Source: Leadbetterella lacustris (GTDB lineage Bacteria > Bacteroidota > Bacteroidia > Cytophagales > Spirosomataceae). From it: DNA of 64,000 nucleotides. Position numbers and translations under genes: made by a program. The notes beneath the pieces are model-generated. The model did no database searches. It was not told the origin of the DNA and was given only the letters and a program-made list of their open reading frames with translations. The DNA is taken from assembly GCA_965234335.1 (NCBI GenBank), contig OZ248432.1, positions 43,744 to 107,743 on the forward strand, in the 5' to 3' direction. Below, piece by piece: positions 1-7,493 of this stretch; within the stretch, counting starts at the first letter, position 1; each line of letters opens with the position of its first letter.

Positions 1-366
1 ATCTGGTTGTGAGATCAAAAGATTTTTGGTATCAATTCCTAATTTTTCAGCATATAATCTATCAAATGCGTGTTCTGCATCTACAAAAGCGGCTATTCCT
101 CCTTTCTTCTGTGCTTCTGCAATGGCATGCATAGCCAAAGTAGTCTTACCTGAAGATTCTGGCCCGTAGATTTCTATTACTCTTCCTTTCGGAAAACCAC
201 CAACTCCTAATGCCAAATCCAAACCTAATGATCCTGTTGAAATAACAGGTACATCCATTACCTTGGTGTCGCTAAGCCTCATTACAGTACCTTTTCCGTA
301 GGCTTTATCTAATTTATCTAATGTAGATTGTAATATTTTAAGTTTATCTGAGCTTTCAGCTGCCAT
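1..366 (-). CDS. recA: RecA recombinase, N-terminal part (cut by window edge)
   Basis: RecA forms ATP-dependent filaments on single-stranded DNA, pairs homologous strands and triggers LexA cleavage. The 122 visible residues start at the ATG ending at 366. They hold the N-terminal polymerisation helix (about residues 6-25), the Walker A loop GPESSGKTT (68-76) and the FVDAEHA strand (about 94-100). Walker B, the DNA-binding loops and the C-terminus lie beyond the left edge. The frame is intact and the N-terminal length is normal. A TAnnTTTG-type element sits about 24 bp upstream of the start. Identification is secure; only completeness is unknown. Confidence 0.97.
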   Translation of the reverse strand, partial: MAAESSDKLKILQSTLDKLDKAYGKGTVMRLSDTKVMDVPVISTGSLGLDLALGVGGFPKGRVIEIYGPESSGKTTLAMHAIAEAQKKGGIAAFVDAEHAFDRLYAEKLGIDTKNLLISQPD

Positions 367-389
367 TTCTGTACGTTTAAAATTTAATA

Positions 390-397
390 CAAAGTTA
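390..397 (-). promoter_or_regulatory. Putative -7 element of recA
   Basis: On the minus strand this reads TAACTTTG, matching the Bacteroidota sigma -7 consensus TAnnTTTG. It predicts a short leader of about 20 nt before the recA ATG. No clear TTTG -33 element is visible at the expected 19-bp spacing, so the call is tentative. Confidence 0.4.
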
Positions 398-480
398 TAT
401 AATTTTTTTAGATATTTTCTGCTAAAAAAATTAGCATTTAATTTAAGGCATTCATAATGAACTACTTACAAATTAAACAC

Positions 481-1068
481 TCAAAGTTTTGCGATTTTTA
501 TTTTCTTCCATTCTACCCTTATACCGCCACCGTCGTGTATTTGAAGTGCTATTTTACCATCAACTTCGCCAATTGCTGGGTCATTGAGATAAATCATTTG
601 CTTGCCATTTACCCAAGTAGTTACCTCAGTACCAACTACCTTTATTTTCATGGTATTCCATTCGTTCATTTTCACATTATCAATTTCTTTTGGTGGTTTT
701 ATGAGCCATCCTCTTTTATAAGATTCGTAAATTCCACCCGAAAAACTACCCGGAGGAGCTACTTCAGCCTGCCAACCTGATACTTTGGTTCCCACAATGT
801 CAGAGTGAAAGAAAACTCCACTATTTCCATTCGCCAAGGGTTTAAACATCAATGTTAGTTCAAAATCTTTGAACTTTTCTGTAGTGGCCAAATAGCCATA
901 CCCTTTGTCTGGACCGCTCTCACAGATTAGATTTTTATTTTCAACATACCACTTTTCAGTTCCGAATATTTCCCAACCCGACAAATCCTTTCCATTGAAA
1001 AGATTTACTGGTTTGGACTTTTGAGCAAAACTAAAGATGGGAATTAACAGAAATAGTAATTTTTTCAT
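481..1068 (-). CDS. Secreted DUF1080 (3-keto-disaccharide hydrolase-like) protein
   Basis: A 195-residue protein with a signal peptide (about residues 1-15, hydrophobic core LLFLLIPIF, ending at FAQ). A single concanavalin-like DUF1080 domain follows, recognisable from LFNGKDLSGW near residues 23-32, a GYLATTEKFKDFEL strand and the late HDGGGIRVEWKKIKI strand. DUF1080 proteins are sugar-binding or sugar-cleaving jelly rolls, and some hydrolyse 3-keto-glycosides; the substrate cannot be read here. There is no lipobox, so it is probably periplasmic or secreted. It stands alone between recA and a divergent helicase gene. Confidence 0.85.
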   Translation of the reverse strand: MKKLLFLLIPIFSFAQKSKPVNLFNGKDLSGWEIFGTEKWYVENKNLICESGPDKGYGYLATTEKFKDFELTLMFKPLANGNSGVFFHSDIVGTKVSGWQAEVAPPGSFSGGIYESYKRGWLIKPPKEIDNVKMNEWNTMKIKVVGTEVTTWVNGKQMIYLNDPAIGEVDGKIALQIHDGGGIRVEWKKIKIAKL

Positions 1069-1131
1069 TAGATTTATTAAAGTTTAATTTCTTGAAGTCT
1101 AAATTTAGGAAAGAAATTTAAATCTAAAAAT

Positions 1132-1139
1132 TACTTTTG
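1132..1139 (+). promoter_or_regulatory. Putative -7 element of the helicase gene
   Basis: TACTTTTG matches TAnnTTTG and lies 22 bp before the ATG at 1162. That implies a leader of roughly 15 nt without a Shine-Dalgarno sequence. The -33 region is not convincing. Confidence 0.4.
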
Positions 1140-1161
1140 TATTTAAATATCAAAATAAGAA

Positions 1162-2484
1162 ATGAAATTCAGTGATTTGAATCTAAACAAGTCTTTACTA
1201 AATGCCTTGGAAGACCTCGGTCTAGATTCCCCAACATCCATACAAAGCAAAGTTTTTTCTATCGTAATGTCAGGCAAAGACATGGGCGGCATTGCACAAA
1301 CTGGCACAGGTAAGACCTTAGCTTATCTCCTACCTTTGTTGCGGATGTGGACATTCTCAAAGGACAAACTGCCTCAAATTGTAGTGTTAGTACCGACAAG
1401 AGAACTTGTAGTTCAGGTTTTGGAAACAGCCAAAAAGCTAGCTACTTATATAAGTTTTGACGCCGTCGGTGTATACGGAGGAGTAAACATCAAGACCCAA
1501 GTACTTGAATTATCTCAGGGATGCGATTTGCTAGTAGCCACGCCAGGCCGATTTATCGATTTAGCAGCGAGTGGTTCACTAAAGGTAAAAAATATCAAAA
1601 AACTGGTTATAGATGAGTTTGACATGATGCTGGATTTAGGATTCAGACCACAGCTCCAGACAATTTTTGATAAAATTCCTGAAAGACGCCAAAATCTTCT
1701 TTTCTCCGCCACTATATCTGAAGAGGTGGAAGATTTATTGGATGAAACTTTTAAATCACCAGAAATTATTGAAGATGTGGCGGTAGGAACTCCGCACCAA
1801 AACATAGAGCAAAGGGCGTATTTTATTCCTAACTTCAACACAAAAATTAACTTCCTCGAGGTATTGCTGGCAAATGATAGCCAAATGACCAAGAACTTGG
1901 TATTTGTAGGGAACAAACTACTCGCCGACACCATTTTTGAAGAATTAAAAATGCGTGAGGTGGAAAGCGTGGATGTGATACATTCCAACAAATCTCAAAA
2001 CTATAGATTTAAGGCACTCGATAGCTTTACAAAAGGAGAAACGAGAACGCTTATAGCAACTGACCTGGGTTCAAGAGGTTTGGATATCCCAAAAATAAGC
2101 CATGTCATAAACATGGACATTCCAGAGATTGCAGAGGACTACATTCACCGAATTGGCCGCACGGGCAGAGGAAATGAAAAAGGAATATCGATAAGTTTTA
2201 TCTCGGAAAAAGAACAAGAGTCGTTTGAAGAAATAGAAACCCTCATGAACTACAAGGTACCGATTGGCGAGACACCCGTTTATCTGGAAATATCCGATAG
2301 TTTGATGTCTTTTGAAATAGAAAAAATAGACATGAAAATATTAACTCCGAAGAAAAAAATCGACGTTGGTCAAGCTTTTCATGAAAAAGCAGAGAAAAAC
2401 AAAAAAGTCAATAAAAGGAGGGATATAGAAGCCGAGAAAAAGGCCAAATATGGAAAAGCTTACAAAAAGGAAAGGAAATTATAA
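1162..2484 (+). CDS. DEAD-box family ATP-dependent RNA helicase (motif II is DEFD)
   Basis: A 440-residue superfamily 2 RNA helicase. Visible motifs in order: a Q-motif region (TSIQ, about 25-28), AQTGTGKT (45-52), PTREL (78-82), TPGR (127-130), DEFD (151-154, motif II), SAT (182-184), the DLGSRGLD segment (301-308) and HRIGRTGR (329-336). The tail (about 395-440) is rich in Lys and Arg, typical of RNA-binding extensions of RhlE/CsdA-like helicases in ribosome assembly or cold growth. Motif II has Phe where most relatives have Ala; I recall this variant from other Bacteroidota helicases. The catalytic Asp and Glu are kept, so it should be active. The exact paralogue cannot be assigned. Confidence 0.95.
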   Translation: MKFSDLNLNKSLLNALEDLGLDSPTSIQSKVFSIVMSGKDMGGIAQTGTGKTLAYLLPLLRMWTFSKDKLPQIVVLVPTRELVVQVLETAKKLATYISFDAVGVYGGVNIKTQVLELSQGCDLLVATPGRFIDLAASGSLKVKNIKKLVIDEFDMMLDLGFRPQLQTIFDKIPERRQNLLFSATISEEVEDLLDETFKSPEIIEDVAVGTPHQNIEQRAYFIPNFNTKINFLEVLLANDSQMTKNLVFVGNKLLADTIFEELKMREVESVDVIHSNKSQNYRFKALDSFTKGETRTLIATDLGSRGLDIPKISHVINMDIPEIAEDYIHRIGRTGRGNEKGISISFISEKEQESFEEIETLMNYKVPIGETPVYLEISDSLMSFEIEKIDMKILTPKKKIDVGQAFHEKAEKNKKVNKRRDIEAEKKAKYGKAYKKERKL

Positions 2485-2505
2485 CCCAATTGCAAAAAAA
2501 GAACC

Positions 2506-2973
2506 GTGAAAAGTGTGGCGAAAGACTTAGAGGAATACATGGAGAAAATTGCCGACAACCATAAATTTTCGGTAAACAAATTACGCGAAATCGTCAAACA
2601 AAATATTCCCGCCGGTTTTGAGGAAATGTTGAATTACGGCATGATTGGCTTCGTAGTACCCCATAATTTATACCCCAAAGGCTATCATTGCGACTCGAAT
2701 TTACCGCTACCTTTTATCAACATTGCATCTCAGAAGAATTTCGTTGTCTTTTATCACATGGGGATTTATGCCATACCAGAGCTCTATTCTTGGTTTATTG
2801 ACGAATACAGCAAACTTGACTTGAAAACATTAGACATGGGCAAAAGCTGTATCAGATTTAAAAATCCAGATGATATACCTTTTAAGCTAATTGGTGAGTT
2901 GGTGAGTAAAATTTCGGTTGAAAAATGGATTTCGATTTATGAAAATGGATTTATGACCAAACGGAAGAAATAA
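2506..2973 (+). CDS. DUF1801 (YdhG-like) domain protein
   Basis: A 155-residue cytosolic protein of the DUF1801/YdhG fold. It opens with a helix in which long-chain residues alternate (VAKDLEEYMEKI), then the core pattern PAGFEEMLNYGMIGFVVP (about 45-62) and the family's FVVFYHMGIYA strand. The biochemical role of the family is unknown. The start is GTG at 2506, only 22 bp after the helicase stop, so it is probably co-transcribed. Its stop overlaps the next ATG (TAATG), suggesting translational coupling with the NUDIX gene. Confidence 0.8.
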   Translation: MKSVAKDLEEYMEKIADNHKFSVNKLREIVKQNIPAGFEEMLNYGMIGFVVPHNLYPKGYHCDSNLPLPFINIASQKNFVVFYHMGIYAIPELYSWFIDEYSKLDLKTLDMGKSCIRFKNPDDIPFKLIGELVSKISVEKWISIYENGFMTKRKK

Positions 2974-3437
2974 TGGACTATTCTGATGAAATAAAAGAAA
3001 TTTACGGCAATAAAATTCGAATTAGAGTATGTGGAATTCTTGAAAATGGCGAGAATTATCTATTCGTAAATCATAAAAAACTCAATAAGGACAATATTTT
3101 TTGGAACTTTCCTGGGGGTGGTGTTGAAGACGGCGAAAGCATTAGAGAAACTCTAAAAAGAGAATTTCAAGAGGAAACTAACCTTGAAATCATAGTTGAG
3201 CAATTTTGTTTTTTCAACCAAGTAATAGTGGGGTCTTTACATGCAATTGAGTTATATTTCAGGGTAAAATCCAATAGTTTTATTGTAAAAGTTGGAAACG
3301 ACCCTGAATTTAATATTATTACTGATTTAAAATGGATGAACTTGGATGAGTTTTTGGGGCTGCCAATTCATCAAAAACCAGTGATTTTTTCAAATATTAA
3401 ATCCATAAATGATTTGATTTATCCCTTTAGGAGCTAA
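2973..3437 (+). CDS. NUDIX hydrolase
   Basis: A 154-residue NUDIX enzyme. Members cleave nucleoside diphosphates linked to another moiety, using Mg2+ held by the Nudix box. The box runs from about residue 49 to 71: G49, E55, R63-E64 and E67-E68 are all present, but the usual Gly near the end is Asn70. The NFPGGG segment just before the box is canonical. The substrate could be a damaged nucleotide, a sugar nucleotide or ADP-ribose. It overlaps the DUF1801 stop by one base and lies in the same short operon. Confidence 0.9.
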   Translation: MDYSDEIKEIYGNKIRIRVCGILENGENYLFVNHKKLNKDNIFWNFPGGGVEDGESIRETLKREFQEETNLEIIVEQFCFFNQVIVGSLHAIELYFRVKSNSFIVKVGNDPEFNIITDLKWMNLDEFLGLPIHQKPVIFSNIKSINDLIYPFRS

Positions 3438-3445
3438 ATTTGTCT

Positions 3446-4288
3446 ATGGATGCACCAAATATCTTCAAAGTAATTGACGACAGATTTTCAGTAGAGCGTA
3501 TTGAGAATTATGATTTATTGATGGAAGTTCAGGAAACTCGATTTAAGTTTTTATTGCGAGAAAAAATATCCAAAACCGTTGTTTGGCTTGAAGATCACTA
3601 TCTGGGTTATGTGAACAGCACTGAAAAATTAGAAGAAAAGCTTGAAAAGGTCTTTATGGATCATGAATTCCTTAAAGCAAACTTCTGGAATAGTATAAAT
3701 TTAATTATTGACTTTCCTTGTTTTTCCTCAATACCTGAAGATTTTTATATGGAAGAATTGTCAGCCAACTATCTAAAAGTACAATATCCAGAGCTTGATT
3801 TTGCCGAATTTGAAATTGAAACTTTTAAATACAGGTCGGAATATTTAATATTTGGAGTTCCTAAAAAGACAATTACAATATTTCAAAACTATTTTCCAAA
3901 CAAATTGATTGGGTGCTCGAACTCCTTACTAAACTCCATAAAATACTTCCATGCACACGAACGCATTCAAAACAAAAACTTATTAATACTTGACGATAAC
4001 TGGCTAGAAGCCATATACTTAGAACCCAAAACAGGAAACCTGAAAACGAAAAAAATTACTCTAAATTCGCAATACCTAAAAGCTTTTTTGAACGAAATCG
4101 AAAAGAATGGTCAGTTAGAAACACTTATTTATGGTGAAATAACACCATTTTCGCATACTTACAGGACTATCAGTGATAAACTAACAATAATTGAGTTTGG
4201 AGGTGTACCCCGAAATAGTAAGCTAAGTCAATATTTTGCAGAAATACCCGAACAGAGGTATTTTACATTATTCAATGTAATGTTTTAA
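3446..4288 (+). CDS. DUF3822 family protein
   Basis: A roughly 280-residue protein matching the Bacteroidota-specific DUF3822 family, which has an actin/hexokinase-like fold pattern with a DDNWLEAIYL strand about two thirds along. No enzymatic role is known. Two starts are possible: TTG at 3440 and ATG at 3446. I chose the ATG. An AGGAG at 3429-3433 precedes both but may be chance. In many relatives this gene neighbours coaD or small methyltransferase genes, but not here. It abuts a convergent gene with no spacer. Confidence 0.75.
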   Translation: MDAPNIFKVIDDRFSVERIENYDLLMEVQETRFKFLLREKISKTVVWLEDHYLGYVNSTEKLEEKLEKVFMDHEFLKANFWNSINLIIDFPCFSSIPEDFYMEELSANYLKVQYPELDFAEFEIETFKYRSEYLIFGVPKKTITIFQNYFPNKLIGCSNSLLNSIKYFHAHERIQNKNLLILDDNWLEAIYLEPKTGNLKTKKITLNSQYLKAFLNEIEKNGQLETLIYGEITPFSHTYRTISDKLTIIEFGGVPRNSKLSQYFAEIPEQRYFTLFNVMF

Positions 4289-4627
4289 TTACTTTCTCTG
4301 ATAATAGTCAAAGCCGTATTGTACCTTTAAATTGTAATCGAAATATTCTATAGCTCTTTGAACAGATTTAGCGTGTTTGGCAATAAAATATGGACGCTTA
4401 CCCTTTTTATTCACCAATTTAGTATCAACTTTATAAATAGTTCCTTCAGGAAAATTCGTAATAAATTTACTTGAAATGGCAACTTTCAAATCTTCTGGAA
4501 CTTGTTGTCCATTTATGGTTTTGAGTTTCATTTTATCAGTTTTTTCATCATACAAGGCTTCGGCATAAACGCCCACAAAATAGGTTTTCGTAAATTCTGG
4601 CACCTCGTCTATCAATGACAACTGCAT
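4289..4627 (-). CDS. Conserved hypothetical protein (112 aa)
   Basis: I do not recognise a family. The product is a small basic soluble protein without a signal peptide or membrane segment. It has an N-terminal YFVGVYAEALYDE strand region, a central TKLVNKKGKRPYF stretch and an aromatic C-terminus (EYFDYNLKVQYGFDYY). Composition and codon use resemble the neighbours, and the gene fills the space between DUF3822 and the prs promoter region without overlap. I therefore consider it a real gene. It is transcribed divergently from prs. Confidence 0.7.
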   Translation of the reverse strand: MQLSLIDEVPEFTKTYFVGVYAEALYDEKTDKMKLKTINGQQVPEDLKVAISSKFITNFPEGTIYKVDTKLVNKKGKRPYFIAKHAKSVQRAIEYFDYNLKVQYGFDYYQRK

Positions 4628-4710
4628 AAGATTTTATTTTTTGTTATAGATTCTGATGCAAAATAATAGTTTTTTTTTGAAATAAAATATGATTGAGAAG
4701 TATTTATTTG

Positions 4711-4718
4711 TACTTTTG
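4711..4718 (+). promoter_or_regulatory. Putative -7 element of the prs-rplY operon
   Basis: TACTTTTG matches TAnnTTTG and lies 27 bp before the prs ATG. A TATG about 19 bp further up is a poor but correctly spaced -33 candidate. Confidence 0.45.
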
Positions 4719-4745
4719 CGGAACTTTTCGGAGAAATAAATCAAA

Positions 4746-5696
4746 ATGGCAGAAGTAAAAATATTCTCAGGCACCAATTCCAAATACTTGTCTAGCAAAG
4801 TAGCCTACTATTATGGAAAAGAACTCGGAAAAATATCAATTCAGCGTTTTGCTGACAGTGAAATTTCTGTTAATTTTGACGAATCTGTAAGAGGATGTGA
4901 TGTTTTTCTTTGTCAGGCCACATTTCCGAATGCAGATAATTTAATGGAATTACTCTTGATGATTGACGCAGCGAGAAGAGCCTCTGCTCATTATGTAGTG
5001 GCTGTCATTCCTTATTATGGATATGCTCGCCAAGACCGCAAGGACCGACCAAGAGTGGCGATAGGAGCCAAATTGGTGGCAAACATGCTCAGAGCAGCTG
5101 GTGCTGACAGAATCATGACCTTGGACCTGCACGCAGGACAGATTCAAGGATTTTTCGATATTCCGGTAGATCACTTAGAAGGCACTTCCGTTTTTGTACC
5201 TTATTTGAAAACTAAAAATATAGAAAATTTAATTTTTGCTTCGCCTGATGTGGGTGGTGTGTCTAGAGTAAGAAAGTTTGCTAGTTATTTTGAGGCGGAT
5301 ATAGTTATTTGTGACAAACAAAGAAAGAAAGCTAACGAAATATCTGGAATGCAATTAATTGGTGATGTAAAAGACGCCAACGTGGTTTTAGTAGACGACA
5401 TGATAGACACAGGTGGAACGATTTGTAAAGCAGCTGAGTTGATAATGGAGAAAGGTGCTAAGTCAGTGAGAGCTATTTGTACTCATGCTGTTTTATCCCA
5501 TAAAGCCCACTCTAATATAACAAATTCGGTATTTGAGGAAGTTATTGTTTCTGATTCTATTCCATTGAAGCAAGATAACCCTAAAATAAAAGTAATTTCG
5601 GTTGCAGAGCTGTTTGCACATGCCATCGGAAGAATCAGAGACAACGGATCTATTAGTTCATTATTTATAAATTATCAACATCAAATTACATTTTAA
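4746..5696 (+). CDS. prs: Ribose-phosphate pyrophosphokinase (PRPP synthetase)
   Basis: This enzyme makes 5-phosphoribosyl-1-diphosphate from ribose 5-phosphate and ATP, feeding purine, pyrimidine, histidine and NAD synthesis. The 316-residue length is normal. Visible landmarks are the ATP-binding flexible-loop region YARQDRKDRPR (about 93-103), the DLHAGQIQGFF segment (127-137) and the PRPP-binding loop VLVDDMIDTGGTI (214-226). It is followed after two bases by rplY, a pairing I know from other Bacteroidota. The two genes very likely share the promoter just upstream and the terminator after rplY. Confidence 0.97.
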   Translation: MAEVKIFSGTNSKYLSSKVAYYYGKELGKISIQRFADSEISVNFDESVRGCDVFLCQATFPNADNLMELLLMIDAARRASAHYVVAVIPYYGYARQDRKDRPRVAIGAKLVANMLRAAGADRIMTLDLHAGQIQGFFDIPVDHLEGTSVFVPYLKTKNIENLIFASPDVGGVSRVRKFASYFEADIVICDKQRKKANEISGMQLIGDVKDANVVLVDDMIDTGGTICKAAELIMEKGAKSVRAICTHAVLSHKAHSNITNSVFEEVIVSDSIPLKQDNPKIKVISVAELFAHAIGRIRDNGSISSLFINYQHQITF

Positions 5697-5698
5697 TT

Positions 5699-6268
5699 AT
5701 GAAAGTAACTGAGATTGTAGGGTTTAAAAGAGCGAATCTCGGTCGTCAGGCTGCTCAAGAATTACGTGCTGAAGGCATGGTTCCTGGTATTCTGTATGGC
5801 GGAGAAGAGCAAGTATCATTTTATGCACCTGCCTACCTGTTCCGTCCATTGATTTTCACTACAGAAGCTTATGAAGTGAAACTGACGATTGATGGCAAAT
5901 CGTATACTGCGATTCTTCAAGACAAGCAATTCCACCCAGTAAATGACCTTTTGGTTCATGTAGATTTGTTGGAAATCACTCCTGAAAAAATTATCACTAC
6001 TTACATTCCTATCAAATTGACTGGAACTGCAATCGGGGCTAAACAAGGGGGTAAATTGGTTCAAACATTGAGAAAACTCCGTGTTAAAGGTCCAGCTAAA
6101 GCTATTCCAAATTTTGTGAACTTAGACGTTACAAACCTTGGATTAGGAAAGGCTATCAAAGTAAAAGCCATCGAACTTCCTGATTTAACTATTTTGGATT
6201 CAGAGGCTAACCCAGTAGCAAGTGTGACAATCCCACGTGCATTGAGAGGTACTTTGCAAGCATCATAA
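5699..6268 (+). CDS. rplY: 50S ribosomal protein bL25 (CTC/TL5 form)
   Basis: This protein binds the 5S rRNA loop E region on the large ribosomal subunit. The 189-residue length shows the long CTC form: an N-terminal L25 barrel (about 1-90, with RAEGMVPGILYGG) plus a C-terminal TL5-type beta domain (about 95-185, with ALRGTL near the end). It begins two bases after the prs stop and is closed by a strong rho-independent terminator, so it ends the prs-rplY transcription unit. Confidence 0.96.
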   Translation: MKVTEIVGFKRANLGRQAAQELRAEGMVPGILYGGEEQVSFYAPAYLFRPLIFTTEAYEVKLTIDGKSYTAILQDKQFHPVNDLLVHVDLLEITPEKIITTYIPIKLTGTAIGAKQGGKLVQTLRKLRVKGPAKAIPNFVNLDVTNLGLGKAIKVKAIELPDLTILDSEANPVASVTIPRALRGTLQAS

Positions 6269-6292
6269 GTGATTTATTGCTTAAAAATATAG

Positions 6293-6321
6293 AAAGAGCT
6301 CCATTTTGGGGCTCTTTTTTT
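6293..6321 (+). terminator. Rho-independent terminator after rplY
   Basis: A 10-bp stem (6293-6302 with 6308-6317, including one T-G pair) closes a 5-nt loop. The 3' arm runs directly into a tract of seven T. It lies 24 bp past the rplY stop. Confidence 0.9.
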
Positions 6322-6322
6322 G

Positions 6323-6587
6323 TGAGGTGTGTAAAGTTTCTTAAAAGCTTAAAATGACTCTTCTAGTTTACTTTACGAGATGATACTTTTATGAAGTACA
6401 CTTAGAAAAGTAATACAATCCTACTTAATAGTGTAAAAAACGAAGTGAAACCTAACTTTTGAAGATTTGAGGTCAAAAAATATTTCATCAAAAGGTTTAA
6501 ATATTTCAGGGTTTAAACAAATAATTTGGATCTCAGTCATTATAATTCAAAATAAAATCTGCTAATTGGCAATAAACCAAAACATTT
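6323..6587. other. Intergenic stretch, nothing recognised
   Basis: About 265 bp between the rplY terminator and the convergent sirtuin gene. I see no open frame with credible composition, no RNA signature and no repeat. Confidence 0.6.
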
Positions 6588-7283
6588 CTATCCGTTCCCT
6601 AACAGCCTCTCCTTCAACTCCTGTAGTCCCTCAACCGCAGTTTTCTGTATAAATTCTACATTGTTGGTGCTAAAAGAATAACTGGGCAAAGATGGATCAA
6701 CCACATATTTTTGTACTTCGTGACCCACATATCCGACCAAACCAGCGGCAGGATAAACTTGCAAACTAGTACCCACTACGATAAATATTTCAGCATTCAA
6801 GCAAATATCTGCAGCTATCTCTATCATAGGCACCATTTCGCCAAACCAAACAATATGTGGCCTAAGTTGACCTCCATCTTCAGCAGTTTCACCGAATTCT
6901 ATGGATTTTGCTCCTATTTCATAAATCAAGTCCTCGTTTTTTACACTTCTAACTTTTGAAAGTTCGCCATGCAAGTGCAAAACATTTGTCGAGCCAGCTT
7001 TTTCGTGCAAACCATCTACATTTTGTGTAACTACCTGAACATCAAAATACTCCTCCATTTCTACCAATATCTCATGTCCTCTGTTGGGCTGAGCATCAGC
7101 AGCTTGTTTTCTGCGTTCATTATAAAAATCTAATACAATTTGAGGATTCTTTACCCAGCCTTCTGGAGTTGCCACGTCCTCAATTTTGTAATTTTCCCAC
7201 AATCCATTGGTATCTCTAAAGGTTTTGAGACCACTTTCGGCACTCATGCCTGCTCCGGTTAGTACTACTAATTTCTTTTTCAT
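6588..7283 (-). CDS. cobB: Sirtuin-type NAD-dependent protein deacylase (class III)
   Basis: A 231-residue Sir2-family enzyme that removes acyl groups from lysines using NAD and releases nicotinamide. Visible motifs: GAGMSAESGLKTFR (10-23), QNVDGLH (87-93), the catalytic His105 in LHLHGE and PHIVWFGE after it. Tyr54 and Arg57 form the YxxR pair that in E. coli CobB and SIRT5 recognises succinyl or malonyl lysine. The four zinc Cys residues of most sirtuins are absent between the catalytic His and the PHIVWFGE motif, which I recall as common in Bacteroidota CobB. The gene stands alone. Confidence 0.92.
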   Translation of the reverse strand: MKKKLVVLTGAGMSAESGLKTFRDTNGLWENYKIEDVATPEGWVKNPQIVLDFYNERRKQAADAQPNRGHEILVEMEEYFDVQVVTQNVDGLHEKAGSTNVLHLHGELSKVRSVKNEDLIYEIGAKSIEFGETAEDGGQLRPHIVWFGEMVPMIEIAADICLNAEIFIVVGTSLQVYPAAGLVGYVGHEVQKYVVDPSLPSYSFSTNNVEFIQKTAVEGLQELKERLLGNG

Positions 7284-7443
7284 AATTGTATTTTTACTGA
7301 AGGTTTCACAGAGATTTCTTTTTTATTCACTTTACCTTTTTGAATGTCACTGAGCTTTTCGCTTCGGTCATCTGAAAACCAAATTGATTATTCATTAAAG
7401 TCAAAACCTATAAATAGAAATTTGATTCAAAACATGTAAAAAA

Positions 7444-7475
7444 GTCATAAAAAAAGCACTGAATTCCAGTGCTTT
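7444..7475 (-). terminator. Rho-independent terminator after topA
   Basis: Read on the minus strand, a perfect 9-bp stem (7467-7475 with 7453-7461) closes a 5-nt loop. It is followed by a run of T opposite the A tract around 7449-7452. It lies just past the topA stop codon. Confidence 0.85.
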
Positions 7476-7493
7476 AATATTTTCTAAAATCTA

